The notes under the pieces are model-generated. The model saw only the letters and a list, made by a program, of their open reading frames with translations, had not been told where the DNA came from and did no database searches. Made by a program: the position numbers and the translations under genes. From Leptospira stimsonii (GTDB lineage Bacteria > Spirochaetota > Leptospiria > Leptospirales > Leptospiraceae): a DNA stretch of 64,000 nt. The DNA lies in NCBI RefSeq assembly GCF_003545885.1, contig NZ_QHCT01000002.1, forward strand, positions 1-64,000, given 5' to 3'. Positions 18,633 to 31,354 of the stretch are shown here, piece after piece (within the stretch, counting starts at the first letter, position 1; every line of letters begins with the position of its first letter).

Positions 18633-18706
18633 TGTTTATTAATCCGAGGGAAGTTTTTTTTCCTCAAAAAGTCATCTTTGGATCTTCGGCTAAAAACGAT
18701 CTTCGA

Positions 18707-19351
18707 TTAAGAATTCCGATCCGCAATTTTTCTCCGTCTTCGATACCAGAAAAAACCGATCGCAAAAAGAATCAGCAATCCAACGATGATTCTATTATAG
18801 ATTTCTAAAAAACCAAGAACGGCCTCCCAATGGGAGCCGAGATAGAAACCGGAAAAAATAAGAATCCCACACCAAAGAAAAACCGCGATCGAAAAACATC
18901 CGAAAAAAACGAGAGGATTCATCTTCACCATTCCGGCCACGATGGAAACGAAAAATCGAATTCCCGCCGAAAACCGACTAAACAAAACCACCGCGATCGC
19001 GTTCCGATGAAACCACGCCAGCGTTTTTTCGATGGATTCTTCGTCATAGAGAGAATCCTTAAACGGAAAATCTTTCTTTTTCACCCAGTGCAGAAAGACA
19101 TTTCCAAATCGATACATGACCCAGGCGCCCAAAAGGTTTCCGAAAAAGGTACTCGAAACAAGAGCGATCCAACCAAAGGATTCTAAGTTTCTTGCGACCA
19201 AAAAGCCGCCAAAGACGGTGATCGTATCACCCGGCCAAGGCGGAAAAATATTTTCAGCAAAGTTCGAGAATACGAAAAAGAGCCAGACGAATACGGGATC
19301 GGTTTCCGAAAAACGGTGAAGAATTTGAATCAGTGTTTCCTGAAAAGTCAT
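18707..19351 (-). CDS. DedA-family membrane protein
   Basis: A 214-aa inner-membrane protein of the DedA (SNARE-associated, VTT) family, linked to lipid scrambling/undecaprenyl-phosphate recycling and envelope homeostasis. It shows the re-entrant segment ENIFPPWPGD near residue 33 and the family motif FSRFSAGIRFFVSIVAGM with the essential Arg residues (about 123-141). About five hydrophobic segments and a basic C-terminus are seen. It is convergent with the App1-like gene and divergent from the exported protein at 19370. Confidence 0.92.
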   Translation of the reverse strand: MTFQETLIQILHRFSETDPVFVWLFFVFSNFAENIFPPWPGDTITVFGGFLVARNLESFGWIALVSSTFFGNLLGAWVMYRFGNVFLHWVKKKDFPFKDSLYDEESIEKTLAWFHRNAIAVVLFSRFSAGIRFFVSIVAGMVKMNPLVFFGCFSIAVFLWCGILIFSGFYLGSHWEAVLGFLEIYNRIIVGLLILFAIGFFWYRRRRKIADRNS

Positions 19352-19369
19352 GAAGGATGAATAAAAGAA

Positions 19370-19864
19370 TTGTCAGTGATGGCGGATAAGGTTCAAGTAA
19401 AAAAAGTGAACCCTACTCGATTCTATTTTTTAGCTCTTTTCCTTTTCTGTGCTTTGGTTGCGCCCAACGCCGTCTTTTCCTCCGATTCGAAGACGGAATT
19501 GTATCGTTATAATAAATTGACTCTTCAATACAATCCGGTTCGAAATCCGAGATCGCTTCCCGTTGAGTTCGTTCCGGAGGGATCGGCTTTGATTTATTCT
19601 ACGGAGTTGAAATCGGAACGAGGATATTTCGATACGAAAGAGTCCTTTCTCGTTTTCACGCACGCGTTTAAGAAAAAACAGATGGAAGTTTATTATTCCT
19701 CCATTTTCAAATCCTTATATTGGAAGGTTCTTCAAGAGGAAATCACGGATCAAAAAACCGTGATCATGGCGGAGAGCCAGAATAAAAAAGTGGTTACGAT
19801 TCAGATTGAAGCCGCGGATAACGGAAGCAGAATCAAACTCTTCTATAAAAAATCAGGCGGTTAA
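19370..19864 (+). CDS. small exported protein, unknown function
   Basis: A 164-aa protein I cannot assign. An N-terminal hydrophobic stretch (FYFLALFLFCALVAPNAVFS, about 19-38) looks like a signal peptide, so the mature part of about 125 residues is probably periplasmic; it is rich in beta-type sequence. AAGGA at 19353-19357 best fits the TTG start at 19370; an in-frame ATG at 19379 is an alternative. It precedes the AI-2E-type transporter by 3 bp and is likely co-expressed. Confidence 0.75.
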   Translation: MSVMADKVQVKKVNPTRFYFLALFLFCALVAPNAVFSSDSKTELYRYNKLTLQYNPVRNPRSLPVEFVPEGSALIYSTELKSERGYFDTKESFLVFTHAFKKKQMEVYYSSIFKSLYWKVLQEEITDQKTVIMAESQNKKVVTIQIEAADNGSRIKLFYKKSGG

Positions 19865-19867
19865 TCG

Positions 19868-21001
19868 ATGCTCGAACCTGCAGTTCCACTCAACCCAGAG
19901 CCCGGTAAATATACGTTTGTTATTTTTTTCTCGATTCTTTTTCTCTTTGCAATAGGAGTTTTCTTCCTCGTCTTTCGTCCTTATCTTTATTCCTCCTTAA
20001 TGGCTTTGATTCTTTATCTCGCCACAAGAAGGCAATACAAACTCCTCAAGGAATATCTCGGAGAACGATTCCAGTGGTTGGTTCCTTGGATAATGACCAC
20101 GCTCGTCGCGATGCTCGTTCTCATTCCTTCTTACTTCGTGATTCGTACTCTCATTCAGGAAGCCCTTTCGATTCTATTCAAATTAAGAATTTCGTTAAGC
20201 GAAGATAAGATGATCGAGACCTTGATGAATTTCGCGATTCTTACGGATTTTATCACTGACAACGAATTTTTCTGGGTGAAAGTTCCCGAAATCTACGGAG
20301 AATTTGCCGAGAACTACGTTGACATTTTGAATCTCGACAGCATCTACGGAATTTTAAGCAACGCTTCCTCTTTTATCCTGGGGAACATTGAATTGCCTAC
20401 TGGGATTCTGATGAATCTTTTCTTCGCCCTTCTTGTGCTTTTCTTTCTTTATCAGGACGGAAAAAAAGTGGAGCGGTTCATCTTGGATAACCTTCCCTTT
20501 TCCAGACAATTGGAAGAACAAGTCGGAAGAAAAGTAACATCGGCGGTTCAAACCGTGATTCGAGGAAATCTGATCATTTCGATTCTACAAGGAACAGCGG
20601 TATATATTCTTCTTTTGATCGCGGGGATTTCGAGTCCGTTCTTGTACGCAAGTTTGGCCGCATTCTTTTCGATCATTCCCGTGGTAGGAACTTCGGTTGT
20701 CTGGCTTCCGATCGGACTCTATATTCTGTTTTTGGAAAATAACCCGATGATGGCGATCTTCTTTATGGGAAGCGGCCTCTTTTTCTATTTGGCTCTGGAG
20801 AATTTCGTGAAACCGAGAATGCTCGATAAAAAGTTACAAGTTCACCCTCTTCTTATCTTTTTATCTTTGATCGGCGGAATCAAGGAATTCGGAATCATGG
20901 GACTCGTCGTCGGACCCGTTGCGGTAACGTTAGTCGTCATTCTTTGGGATTTCTGGAGATTGTATCGGAGAGAATTGATACTGAACAAGGGGCATCGGTG
21001 A
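19868..21001 (+). CDS. AI-2E/PerM-family membrane transporter
   Basis: A 377-aa polytopic protein of the AI-2E transporter (TqsA/PerM/YdiK) family. It has hydrophobic pairs near residues 15-55 and 75-100, a long middle soluble region, and the family C-terminal half with GTAVYILLLIAGISSP, FFSIIPVVGTSVVWLPIG and the ENFVKPRMLDKKLQVHPL motif. Members export diverse small molecules or ions, and quorum-signal transport is proven only for a few, so the substrate is open. It sits 5 bp before xseA. Confidence 0.92.
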   Translation: MLEPAVPLNPEPGKYTFVIFFSILFLFAIGVFFLVFRPYLYSSLMALILYLATRRQYKLLKEYLGERFQWLVPWIMTTLVAMLVLIPSYFVIRTLIQEALSILFKLRISLSEDKMIETLMNFAILTDFITDNEFFWVKVPEIYGEFAENYVDILNLDSIYGILSNASSFILGNIELPTGILMNLFFALLVLFFLYQDGKKVERFILDNLPFSRQLEEQVGRKVTSAVQTVIRGNLIISILQGTAVYILLLIAGISSPFLYASLAAFFSIIPVVGTSVVWLPIGLYILFLENNPMMAIFFMGSGLFFYLALENFVKPRMLDKKLQVHPLLIFLSLIGGIKEFGIMGLVVGPVAVTLVVILWDFWRLYRRELILNKGHR

Positions 21002-21006
21002 TCTGA

Positions 21007-22275
21007 TTGGAAGATTCCAAACCTCTTTCCGTCACGGAAGTCACGAGGATTCTCAAAAATCTCATCACCGGATCCAAAGACCTAAAAAACATCTGGGTCC
21101 GAGGGGAAATTTCCAATTACAGTAAGGCCAATTCCGGCCATATCTACTTTTCTCTAAAAGACGCGACCTCCTTGGTTCGTTGTACTTTTTTCAATTATTC
21201 CAATAAGAATTACGGCGGAAAGCCGCTGAGCGACGGAAAGGAAATCCAAGTCTACGGAACGATCACTCTTTACGAGGCAGGAGGTTCTTACAATCTCAAC
21301 GTAACTCGAGTGGAAGAATTGGGACAAGGTGATATTCTTCTCCAAATCGAAAGACTCAAACAAAAACTGACCGCGGAAGGAATTTTTGATCCTGAGAAAA
21401 AAAGAAGAATCCCGGCCTTTCCGAAAACGCTTGGAATCGCGACTTCTCCTTCCGGCGCCGCGATCGAAGATATCATCAAAGTGGCGCGTTCCCGATTTCC
21501 TGGAATCAATATTCTCATAGCGCCTTGTGTGGTTCAGGGCGAGGATGCTCCCCTTTCGATCGTGGGAGCCATCGAAGAATTGAATCGGCCCGACTGGAAC
21601 GTGGACGTGATCATCGCCGGACGAGGTGGTGGAAGTTTCGAGGATCTAATGGCGTTTAACGATGAGAAGGTGGTTCGTGCATACGCGAATTCCCGGGTTC
21701 CGATCATTTCGGCCGTAGGACATCAGACCGACGTTTTGTTAAGCGACTTTGCCGCCGACTTTGCGACTCCCACTCCGACGGCCGCCGCAGAACACGCGGT
21801 CCCAAAAGAAGAGGATATTCTACAGTTCCTTTCCCAATTGGAGGGAAGGCTCAAATCGTCCTTAAACGCGAGGGTTTCTTCTAGTAAGGATCGTTTGCGT
21901 CTATTATCCGGAAAATTTATATTCAAAGAACCGATGCAACTTCTGAACGCAAGAAGTCAGAGGGTGGATGAAATCGGAATTCGATTGCAAAAAGCGGTCC
22001 GAAACAAAATGGATCTCGCTACGGTTCGCATCGAACGTTATACGAATCTCACGCAGAGAATTCAAAACATTCTTTCTCATAAAAAGCAAAGGGCGGAATT
22101 TTTGACTTCTAAAGTGGAAGATCTTTCCCCCGTTTCCACGATGAAACGAGGTTATTCCATCGTACGAAATACGAAGGGAAAAATTATCAGTTCTCCGGAA
22201 CAAACCAAACCGGAAGAAGAATTACAAGTATTGCTTGCCGGCGGAACGATGCAAGTGATCCGAAAAGGAAAATAA
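21007..22275 (+). CDS. xseA: exodeoxyribonuclease VII large subunit
   Basis: A 422-aa catalytic subunit of exonuclease VII, which degrades single-stranded DNA from both ends in repair. The TTG start is followed by an OB-fold (about 8-105), the catalytic region with [15 protein letters not shown] and [27 protein letters not shown], then the coiled-coil and the terminal GYSIV motif. It is directly followed by xseB after 1 bp, giving the complete enzyme. Confidence 0.97.
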   Translation: MEDSKPLSVTEVTRILKNLITGSKDLKNIWVRGEISNYSKANSGHIYFSLKDATSLVRCTFFNYSNKNYGGKPLSDGKEIQVYGTITLYEAGGSYNLNVTRVEELGQGDILLQIERLKQKLTAEGIFDPEKKRRIPAFPKTLGIATSPSGAAIEDIIKVARSRFPGINILIAPCVVQGEDAPLSIVGAIEELNRPDWNVDVIIAGRGGGSFEDLMAFNDEKVVRAYANSRVPIISAVGHQTDVLLSDFAADFATPTPTAAAEHAVPKEEDILQFLSQLEGRLKSSLNARVSSSKDRLRLLSGKFIFKEPMQLLNARSQRVDEIGIRLQKAVRNKMDLATVRIERYTNLTQRIQNILSHKKQRAEFLTSKVEDLSPVSTMKRGYSIVRNTKGKIISSPEQTKPEEELQVLLAGGTMQVIRKGK

Positions 22276-22276
22276 A

Positions 22277-22570
22277 ATGGCAGAATCAAAATCTAAAATA
22301 ACCTTCGAAGATGCGCTCCTCGAACTGGAACAAATCGCGGAGAAATTGGAAAGACAGGATTTCAGTTTGGAAGAATCTCTCAAAGCGTATGAACGTGGAA
22401 TGGAACTCAAAAAAATCTGTCAGGCAATTTTAGATACCGCCGAAGGAAAGATCGAAGCTCTTACCAAGGACGAATCCAAAAAAACAGTCAAAACAGGGTT
22501 TCGTGCTGAAGCGAAAACTTCGACAGAAACAAAATCCGCTACCTCCACCGCTGACGAAGATCTGTTCTAA
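22277..22570 (+). CDS. xseB: exodeoxyribonuclease VII small subunit
   Basis: A 97-aa helical protein, Xse[34 protein letters not shown] is the family core. XseB coats the XseA coiled coil. The last 25-30 residues (Thr/Lys/Ala-rich) extend beyond the usual length of about 80. It starts 2 bp after the xseA stop. Confidence 0.95.
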   Translation: MAESKSKITFEDALLELEQIAEKLERQDFSLEESLKAYERGMELKKICQAILDTAEGKIEALTKDESKKTVKTGFRAEAKTSTETKSATSTADEDLF

Positions 22571-22651
22571 AACGCACATAACGTTCTTTTTTAGAATATC
22601 ACAAATTTCTTGACTAAAGAATAAATTGCCGGTTCTTTACCTTTGCTCAAT

Positions 22652-22663
22652 TAAGTCGACTTA
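22652..22663. promoter_or_regulatory. 12-bp palindrome upstream of membrane protein gene
   Basis: TAAGTCGACTTA is a perfect palindrome lying 15 bp before the ATG at 22679, just before the GAGG ribosome-binding sequence. It could be an operator or a small hairpin in the leader; nothing in the sequence names a binding protein. Confidence 0.3.
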
Positions 22664-22678
22664 GTTGAAAGAGGTGTT

Positions 22679-23254
22679 ATGAACTTTCAATTTTTATTCT
22701 CCTTTAGCGAACTTATAAAAAAACATTCTTCCGGTAAGAAGATTTTTATTTATACGCTCGCCTCCATTCTTATCTCGGGATCGATGCAGTTTTTAGAGCA
22801 GATGATTCCTACCTCTCCTGGTCAAAAGCTTCCTCTAAAGATGGATTTTCGTCCCTTCTTTACATCGAAGGAATTAATCGAAGTGTTTGAATTCTATGGC
22901 GACGTAGGGCGCACTTTGTATTTCTGGCAAAACGTATTGGATATGTTTCTTCCGATCGCCGTCTGTATGATGATCGGCGCTTTTTATACGAGATCTGCGA
23001 TTCGTTTTAAACTCCCTATCGTGTTAAACGTAATGCCCTTCGGTTTTATCGTGTTCGATTGGATCGAAAATTCTCTTATGTTTTATTTTCTTTCCGCTTG
23101 GCCCGTCGTATCGGATTCTCTCGCTACATTCACCGGTCGGATCACCGCGATCAAATTGAGCTTTGTCTTTATCGGTTACGGAATGCTGATCGGTTCTCTC
23201 GCGGCGTTCCTACTTGGTTTTCTTTTCCGTAAAAAACTCGCTTCCGATAGATAG
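22679..23254 (+). CDS. four-helix membrane protein, unknown function
   Basis: A 191-aa protein that I do not recognise. About four transmembrane segments are seen (roughly 23-42, 85-105, 115-140 and 158-183), with a basic C-terminus expected on the cytosolic side. GAGG precedes the ATG. The gene is 108 bp after xseB and 235 bp before the cytochrome gene, so it may be its own transcription unit. Confidence 0.8.
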   Translation: MNFQFLFSFSELIKKHSSGKKIFIYTLASILISGSMQFLEQMIPTSPGQKLPLKMDFRPFFTSKELIEVFEFYGDVGRTLYFWQNVLDMFLPIAVCMMIGAFYTRSAIRFKLPIVLNVMPFGFIVFDWIENSLMFYFLSAWPVVSDSLATFTGRITAIKLSFVFIGYGMLIGSLAAFLLGFLFRKKLASDR

Positions 23255-23489
23255 AATTCAAAAAAACACGAATCGAAAAACTGGCTCTTTCTAAGATGAC
23301 TCTCTTTTTTATAGAAGGAATCGAATTATAGATAAGAGCCTGGTTGCGCGTTCCAATGCTTTGAAAATCGGTAAAAAGACGCAAACTCTGATTCTTTCTT
23401 TGTCTTAATGGATTAGAAATTTGAGAATCGTTAAAAAAAGAACGATTCCATTTTCTGAATAGATTCAAAAAAGAATGAGGAAGAGAACG

Positions 23490-24410
23490 ATGTTAAAAGT
23501 CATAAAGTGGATTGGTTTTTTTTTCTTGCTGTTGATTTTCGGAATCGGGCTCGGGACCGTTTTTCGACAAAATTTAAAGTATGAAGCTCCATATCCCGAA
23601 GTAAAGGCTTCCCAAGATCCGCGTGTAATCTCACGGGGAGAACGCCTTGCCTATGGTGCCGCGCACTGCGCGGATTGTCACTTAGCGGAATCCGCAATAT
23701 CAAACTCGCGACCAAGTTTGTCCGGTGGAAAAAAGTTCTTTTTACCGGTTGGAACATTCTATTCTCCTAATATTACCCCGGATCCGGAGACGGGGATCGG
23801 TCGTTTTTCCGATGCGGAAATCGCTCGGGCACTTCGTTATGGTGTTCATCCGGACAATACGGTCATTTTTGATTTTATGCCCTTTCACAATACGAGCGAT
23901 GAGGATCTAACCGCGATCATTTCTTTTCTCCGAAGTTTAAAACCGATAAAGAATCAAGTTGCCTCCCATGAACTCAATCTGATCGGAAAGGTATTGAAGG
24001 CATTTGTCGTAAAACCCGTTGGTCCTAAAGGCGAGGTTCTAAAATCCATCGAGGCGGACGAAAGCATTGCTTATGGAGAATATCTTGCGAATAGCGTCGC
24101 AAACTGTAGCGGCTGTCATACGAAAAGAAATATCATAGGCGAATACATCGGAGAACCGTTTGCGGGAGGAGCTCCGATGGTGGATCCGGATCCAACAAAA
24201 GAAGTTCTCACGCCTCCCAATTTAACACCTCACTCGGAGGGACGAATCACAAACTGGACTGAAAAACAATTTTTGGCTCGTTTTCGCCAAGGGAAATCGA
24301 TTTCCCACAGTCACATGCCTTGGGATTCGTATGCGAATATGAATGATTCCGAATTGAAGGCTATTTTTCGATTTTTGAAATCCTTAAAACCGGCAAAAAA
24401 CGAATCTTAA
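23490..24410 (+). CDS. diheme c-type cytochrome, membrane-anchored
   Basis: A 306-aa protein from the ATG at 23490, which has AGGAAGAG at good distance; an ATG 15 bp upstream lacks a site. An N-terminal hydrophobic helix (about 8-25) anchors or exports it. Two heme-c motifs, C60ADCH64 and C206SGCH210, each lie in a domain with the GGxxF...SPNITPD / LTPPNLTPH signature seen in cytochrome subunits of sugar, alcohol and aldehyde dehydrogenases. It probably accepts electrons from a periplasmic dehydrogenase; no dehydrogenase partner is adjacent. Confidence 0.9.
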   Translation: MLKVIKWIGFFFLLLIFGIGLGTVFRQNLKYEAPYPEVKASQDPRVISRGERLAYGAAHCADCHLAESAISNSRPSLSGGKKFFLPVGTFYSPNITPDPETGIGRFSDAEIARALRYGVHPDNTVIFDFMPFHNTSDEDLTAIISFLRSLKPIKNQVASHELNLIGKVLKAFVVKPVGPKGEVLKSIEADESIAYGEYLANSVANCSGCHTKRNIIGEYIGEPFAGGAPMVDPDPTKEVLTPPNLTPHSEGRITNWTEKQFLARFRQGKSISHSHMPWDSYANMNDSELKAIFRFLKSLKPAKNES

Positions 24411-24919
24411 AATGAGAATCCGGTGACTTGTTTCCGTAGACAAGTCACCGGTCCATCTTCCTTTTCAAACTCACCTTTCACTTGAACAAAACGAGATTTA
24501 GTCTCGAATGGTTAATTGTAAAATTAGAATATTCTAAAAATTAAATATTTTTTTCATTAAGACCGGGCAAATGAGACGATCTTCTCTTTTATTCTAAAAA
24601 AGAGAAACAGATCTCGAGAGGTTTTCCATTCTTCTCCTTTTACTTTCAACGCTCCGAGTTTTCGTTTTTTGGAGGGACTTGTGAGCAATCGATTCTCATT
24701 GAATTCAAAAAAATCGGAATCGAAATCGTCTTACGAGTTAATATCTCTTGGAAAGAACTTCTGAAAAAAGCGGACCTTCGGAATTGCACGAAAATTCCTA
24801 TCTTTCGATAAAAATACTATACAAAAGAGAAGTTTTTTGGGACTAAAAACTTGGAATCTTCGTCTAAGAAGAACCAAAGAAGGGAAAAATACCGATATTA
24901 GGCTGAGGAGATAGAAAGG
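24411..24919. other. intergenic region after cytochrome gene
   Basis: About 500 bp holding a strong hairpin directly after the cytochrome gene (24420-24451). The rest is AT-rich with no gene, repeat or promoter that I can support, up to the tRNA gene. Confidence 0.5.
24420..24451 (+). terminator. strong hairpin after diheme cytochrome gene
   Basis: CCGGTGACTTGT (24420-24431) pairs perfectly over 12 bp with ACAAGTCACCGG (24440-24451) around an 8-nt loop, starting 10 bp after the stop codon. A pure T-run does not follow (TCCATCTTCCTTTT instead), so it may end transcription weakly or protect the 3' end of the mRNA. Confidence 0.7.
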
Positions 24920-24997
<78 letters not shown>

Positions 24998-25205
24998 ATC
25001 CTCGGTAGTTAGGCCTATATTTTCAAAAAGGGGTAAGCACGCAACCTTAATTTGTCGCATTGGGCCGCGTTTTTACAACTTTTTGTAGGAAAAATTTTGA
25101 AACTTCGGCGAAAGGAGAGCCAAAAAAAGCTTTGGATCATTTTTCCTTTTTCTTAGAGTGACATAATCCCTTCTTACTAGTCTTACGGAGTCTGAGAGCA
25201 AATTT

Positions 25206-28805
<3,600 letters not shown>

Positions 28806-29213
28806 TTCAAAGTTTCTAAAAGAAAAGATAAAAGATCTCGATATTATTGATTTGATATCGGGTGAAAAAAAGGTCTGGATGAATTTTCATTCAGACCTTT
28901 TCTTTTTTATGAAGTGTTTTTATTTAAGGAGTCCAAAAAGCATTTTGATTTCGAGATGTAAATCGTGTCCTCGCATCGCAATCCGATTCTTGTATCAGCT
29001 TTTTATTTAACTGGGATTTCTTTTAAAAAAATTCGAATCCTTCCATATCCGTGCCTCTCTCAATTCTGAATGAAAAAGTTCAAAGTTTGCCTCGATGCGT
29101 TTCGAGCGAATGAAGTCCCTAACGAAAGCGGTAGGATCGATTTGCTTTTTAAGTACTAGCACCGATTCGATCGATCTTGGGTTTCAAACGCATCAGTGAT
29201 ATTTCTTATCGAT
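28806..29213. other. intergenic region after nrdJ
   Basis: 408 bp between convergent genes. It holds the nrdJ terminator (28867-28909). The remainder has no gene; a 9-bp inverted repeat (29094-29102 and 29186-29194) is within chance expectation. Confidence 0.5.
28867..28909 (+). terminator. nrdJ: rho-independent terminator of nrdJ
   Basis: AAAGGTCTGGATGA (28869-28882) pairs with TCATTCAGACCTTT (28887-28900), with one G-T pair and a 4-nt loop, followed by TCTTTTTT. This is a classic stem plus T-run 60-100 bp after the nrdJ stop. The A-run on its left means it can also work for the convergent strand. Confidence 0.85.
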
Positions 29214-30281
29214 TCACTGAACTTCAATTTTAGGTCGGTATACATCGGTGAAAATGCTGGGACGAACTAATACCGGTTTCATCGAAGGATCACTCAATAC
29301 AGCCGGAGCATCGTCGAACGGCCTTTCCTCCGTTACGATGATCTCCGGTTTGACTTTTCCACTCGTAATAAAGTCGGTAGCAGCTGCAAAATTGATTCTG
29401 CCCAAGCCGCGCCCGGTATAAAAGTGCAAACCCTTTGCATACATATCCAACATAGGGAATGCAATATCGCTGAAATGCCCTCCTACGCTCGAACAATAAC
29501 CTTCCGGTTCTGTAGAACGAATCGCACACAAAAGACCTTCTTGCGAGGCGCTCGTATCGACTGTAATCGGATATCTGCCGGGACGTTTTCCAATTCTTTG
29601 TCTTGGTGAACTTTCTATCGGATTGGCTCCGAGTTTTTCGGCGATTTCCAATCTTGTTTTGTTTGTGTCCACGTAGTCGACGGCCCCTGCCCCCGCTGCG
29701 CGCGCGTAAGCCGCGGCAAACAGTCCGATGGAACCGGTGCCACCCATAATCAACACATCGGCTCCTGGGTTGTTTAGAAGATGTGGTACAGTCAATTCGT
29801 AGCCGAAAGGAATGTTATCGCTTAGGCTTGCGACGTGTGAAGGATTGAGACTCGCGGGCAAGGCGAATAACGTAGCATCCGCATTCGGCACACGAACGAG
29901 ATCGGAAAAAAAACCGCCCCACTTTCCTCCTACGGACATACCGAACATCGCGCCTTGAGGAAACGAAGCACAAGTGTTCATCAATCCTTTTCGACATCGA
30001 TGACATTGACCGCAAGAAAGATGCCAGCTAACAACGACTAGCTGACCCTTATAGAAACTTCGAACACCTTCTCCTACTTCGATAATCTCGCCGATACATT
30101 CGTGTCCGATCTCAAAAGGTCCTTTAAAAGGTGTTTTTCCTTGAATGATCATTATATCCAGATCACAAGTGGACGAGGCAACAGGACGGACGATTGCGTC
30201 TTCCGGATGTAACAAGGTAGGTTCGGGCGATTCCCTCCAATCCAACTTCCCCGGTGAAAAGTATGTAAGAGCTCGGTTCAT
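29214..30281 (-). CDS. zinc-dependent alcohol dehydrogenase
   Basis: A 355-aa medium-chain dehydrogenase/reductase. Catalytic zinc ligands Cys39 and His60-Glu61 (GHE) and the structural-zinc set C90-x2-C93-x2-C96-x7-C104 are all present, followed by the NAD(P) Rossmann motif GGTGSIGLFAA near residue 180. It is therefore an intact enzyme oxidising an alcohol or reducing an aldehyde; the substrate is unknown. It follows the tautomerase gene by 24 bp and shares its promoter, which a TetR protein probably represses. Confidence 0.92.
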   Translation of the reverse strand: MNRALTYFSPGKLDWRESPEPTLLHPEDAIVRPVASSTCDLDIMIIQGKTPFKGPFEIGHECIGEIIEVGEGVRSFYKGQLVVVSWHLSCGQCHRCRKGLMNTCASFPQGAMFGMSVGGKWGGFFSDLVRVPNADATLFALPASLNPSHVASLSDNIPFGYELTVPHLLNNPGADVLIMGGTGSIGLFAAAYARAAGAGAVDYVDTNKTRLEIAEKLGANPIESSPRQRIGKRPGRYPITVDTSASQEGLLCAIRSTEPEGYCSSVGGHFSDIAFPMLDMYAKGLHFYTGRGLGRINFAAATDFITSGKVKPEIIVTEERPFDDAPAVLSDPSMKPVLVRPSIFTDVYRPKIEVQ

Positions 30282-30305
30282 CCTGGTTTCCTTTTAGATT
30301 GAATT

Positions 30306-30530
30306 TTATTTTGTAGTTTCCGTGGATTGTTTCATTGCGTCTAACGTGACTACTTTTCCGGACATTCCCCAGCCTCCATCGGGAACCTCGTTAATATGGA
30401 CCCAGGTGTATCGGCGAACGATCGGTTTTCCTTCCGCTTCTACGACTGCGTCGGTCACTTTCTGAATCATATCATTCTTCATCTCCGCCGACAAGGATCC
30501 CGCTGGGACAAAAATTTGAACTAAGGGCAT
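30306..30530 (-). CDS. 4-oxalocrotonate tautomerase-family protein
   Basis: A 74-aa protein from the ATG at 30530, which has AGGAGG at ideal spacing. This start gives MPLVQIFVPAG, so that Pro becomes residue 1 after Met removal, as needed for the Pro-1 general base of the tautomerase superfamily. An in-frame ATG at 30584 would bury the Pro and overlaps the promoter, so I rejected it. RRYTWVHINEVP matches the family core with the conserved Arg. It is the first gene of a two-gene unit with the zinc alcohol dehydrogenase. Confidence 0.9.
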   Translation of the reverse strand: MPLVQIFVPAGSLSAEMKNDMIQKVTDAVVEAEGKPIVRRYTWVHINEVPDGGWGMSGKVVTLDAMKQSTETTK

Positions 30531-30556
30531 AAAAATCCTCCTTTTTACAGAATTTA

Positions 30557-30584
30557 ATATTATGATGATCGTCATAATTATCAA
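30557..30584 (-). promoter_or_regulatory. promoter of tautomerase-dehydrogenase unit
   Basis: Reading the minus strand, TTGATA (30584-30579) and TAATAT (30562-30557) are spaced by 16 bp, close to sigma-70 consensus, and lie 27-54 bp before the tautomerase ATG. The spacer is filled by a palindrome annotated separately. Confidence 0.65.
30559..30578. promoter_or_regulatory. 20-bp palindromic operator, probable TetR site
   Basis: ATTATGATGATCGTCATAAT is a palindrome apart from one mismatched base pair. It occupies the spacer and -10 region of the tautomerase promoter, where a bound repressor would block RNA polymerase. The divergent neighbour encodes a TetR-type protein. A shared half-site ATTATGAT recurs at 30675-30682 near the likely tetR promoter. 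Confidence 0.65.
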
Positions 30585-30667
30585 GAAAATTTTTTACGGA
30601 GATTGAAATAAAATGTATTAAAGTTCGCTATACTATCAAATAATTTAGAGATTGAAAAAGAGACGAT

Positions 30668-30682
30668 TATAATAATTATGAT
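30668..30682 (+). promoter_or_regulatory. probable promoter/half-operator of tetR-type gene
   Basis: TATAAT at 30668-30673 is a perfect -10 hexamer about 80 bp before the regulator ATG; the -35 is weak. It abuts ATTATGAT (30675-30682), which repeats half of the operator at 30559-30578, inside a loose 29-bp palindrome (30662-30690). This suggests autoregulation. Confidence 0.4.
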
Positions 30683-30755
30683 AAATTGTCTAATTTTTGG
30701 ACTTCCGATCTAAGAATCAGGAATCTTTACGGAGTTCTAATTTGAGGAAGAATCG

Positions 30756-31331
30756 ATGGAAAAAATATCCCGAACGAAGAAAGAAATGATTACGGCCGCT
30801 CGTAAGCTGATTCAAGCAAAGGGAGTTGCCGCAACGGGACTCATGGAAATTGTTTCGGTCGCGGAAACTTCCAGAGGTTCGATTTATCATCATTTTCCCG
30901 GTGGAAAAGACGAGCTGATCTGCTTAGCCATCGAAGAAGCGACAATTCTTGCCGAAGCAGGTATCATTCGAGCCGGTAGAAATGGAAGAAACGTAGCCGA
31001 AGTCATTCGAAAGATCGCTTCCGTTTTTAGACAAACTCCTGAAAATTCCAAATGGCAAGTCGGTTGCCCCGTCGCGGCCACAGCTATAGAAGGTCATTCG
31101 CAGCCGCCTGTAGTAAGAGAAGCGGTAGCAAACGCCTTCACTCGCTGGAGCCAGGCGATTGAATCTACTCTAACAAATGCCGGTTTAAAGACAAAGGAAG
31201 CGAAAGCCGTCGGACTTGGTCTTTTGGCCGCATTGGAAGGCGGCTTGTTATTAGCCCGAGGTTTATCTTCTTCAGAACCCTATGATACAATCGTTGAATT
31301 GATAATCGCAGGAGTAACCGTAAAACGTTAG
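30756..31331 (+). CDS. TetR-family transcriptional regulator
   Basis: A 191-aa repressor. The N-terminal helix-turn-helix (about 8-55) contains the usual TetR pattern GVAATGLMEI...SRGSIYHHFPGGKDEL. The C-terminal half has the GCPVAATAIEG segment found in the LmrA/YxaF-type ligand-binding domain. It is divergent from the tautomerase/alcohol dehydrogenase pair, and a palindrome lies in their promoter, so it probably represses them until an aldehyde, quinone or similar inducer binds. Confidence 0.93.
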   Translation: MEKISRTKKEMITAARKLIQAKGVAATGLMEIVSVAETSRGSIYHHFPGGKDELICLAIEEATILAEAGIIRAGRNGRNVAEVIRKIASVFRQTPENSKWQVGCPVAATAIEGHSQPPVVREAVANAFTRWSQAIESTLTNAGLKTKEAKAVGLGLLAALEGGLLLARGLSSSEPYDTIVELIIAGVTVKR

Positions 31332-31354
31332 TTTCGATCGATCGGAAGAAGCTT

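Larger units (their letters stand above)
18039..18706. other. long intergenic region with inverted repeats
   Basis: 668 bp between convergent genes. Open frames of 60-65 codons on both strands lack supporting start signals and I do not call them. The region contains a 12-bp palindrome (18347-18358) and a 231-bp segment bounded by 12-bp inverted repeats (18402-18632), annotated separately. Confidence 0.55.

Noticed and set aside
18121..18710. Short open frames of 60-65 codons in the 18.0-18.7 kb intergenic region
   Set aside because: Both-strand overlap, no ribosome-binding site, AT-rich composition; one lies across the inverted-repeat element.
29094..29194. 9-bp inverted repeat (GATGCGTTT/AAACGCATC)
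   Set aside because: An inverted repeat this short is expected by chance in a few hundred bases.
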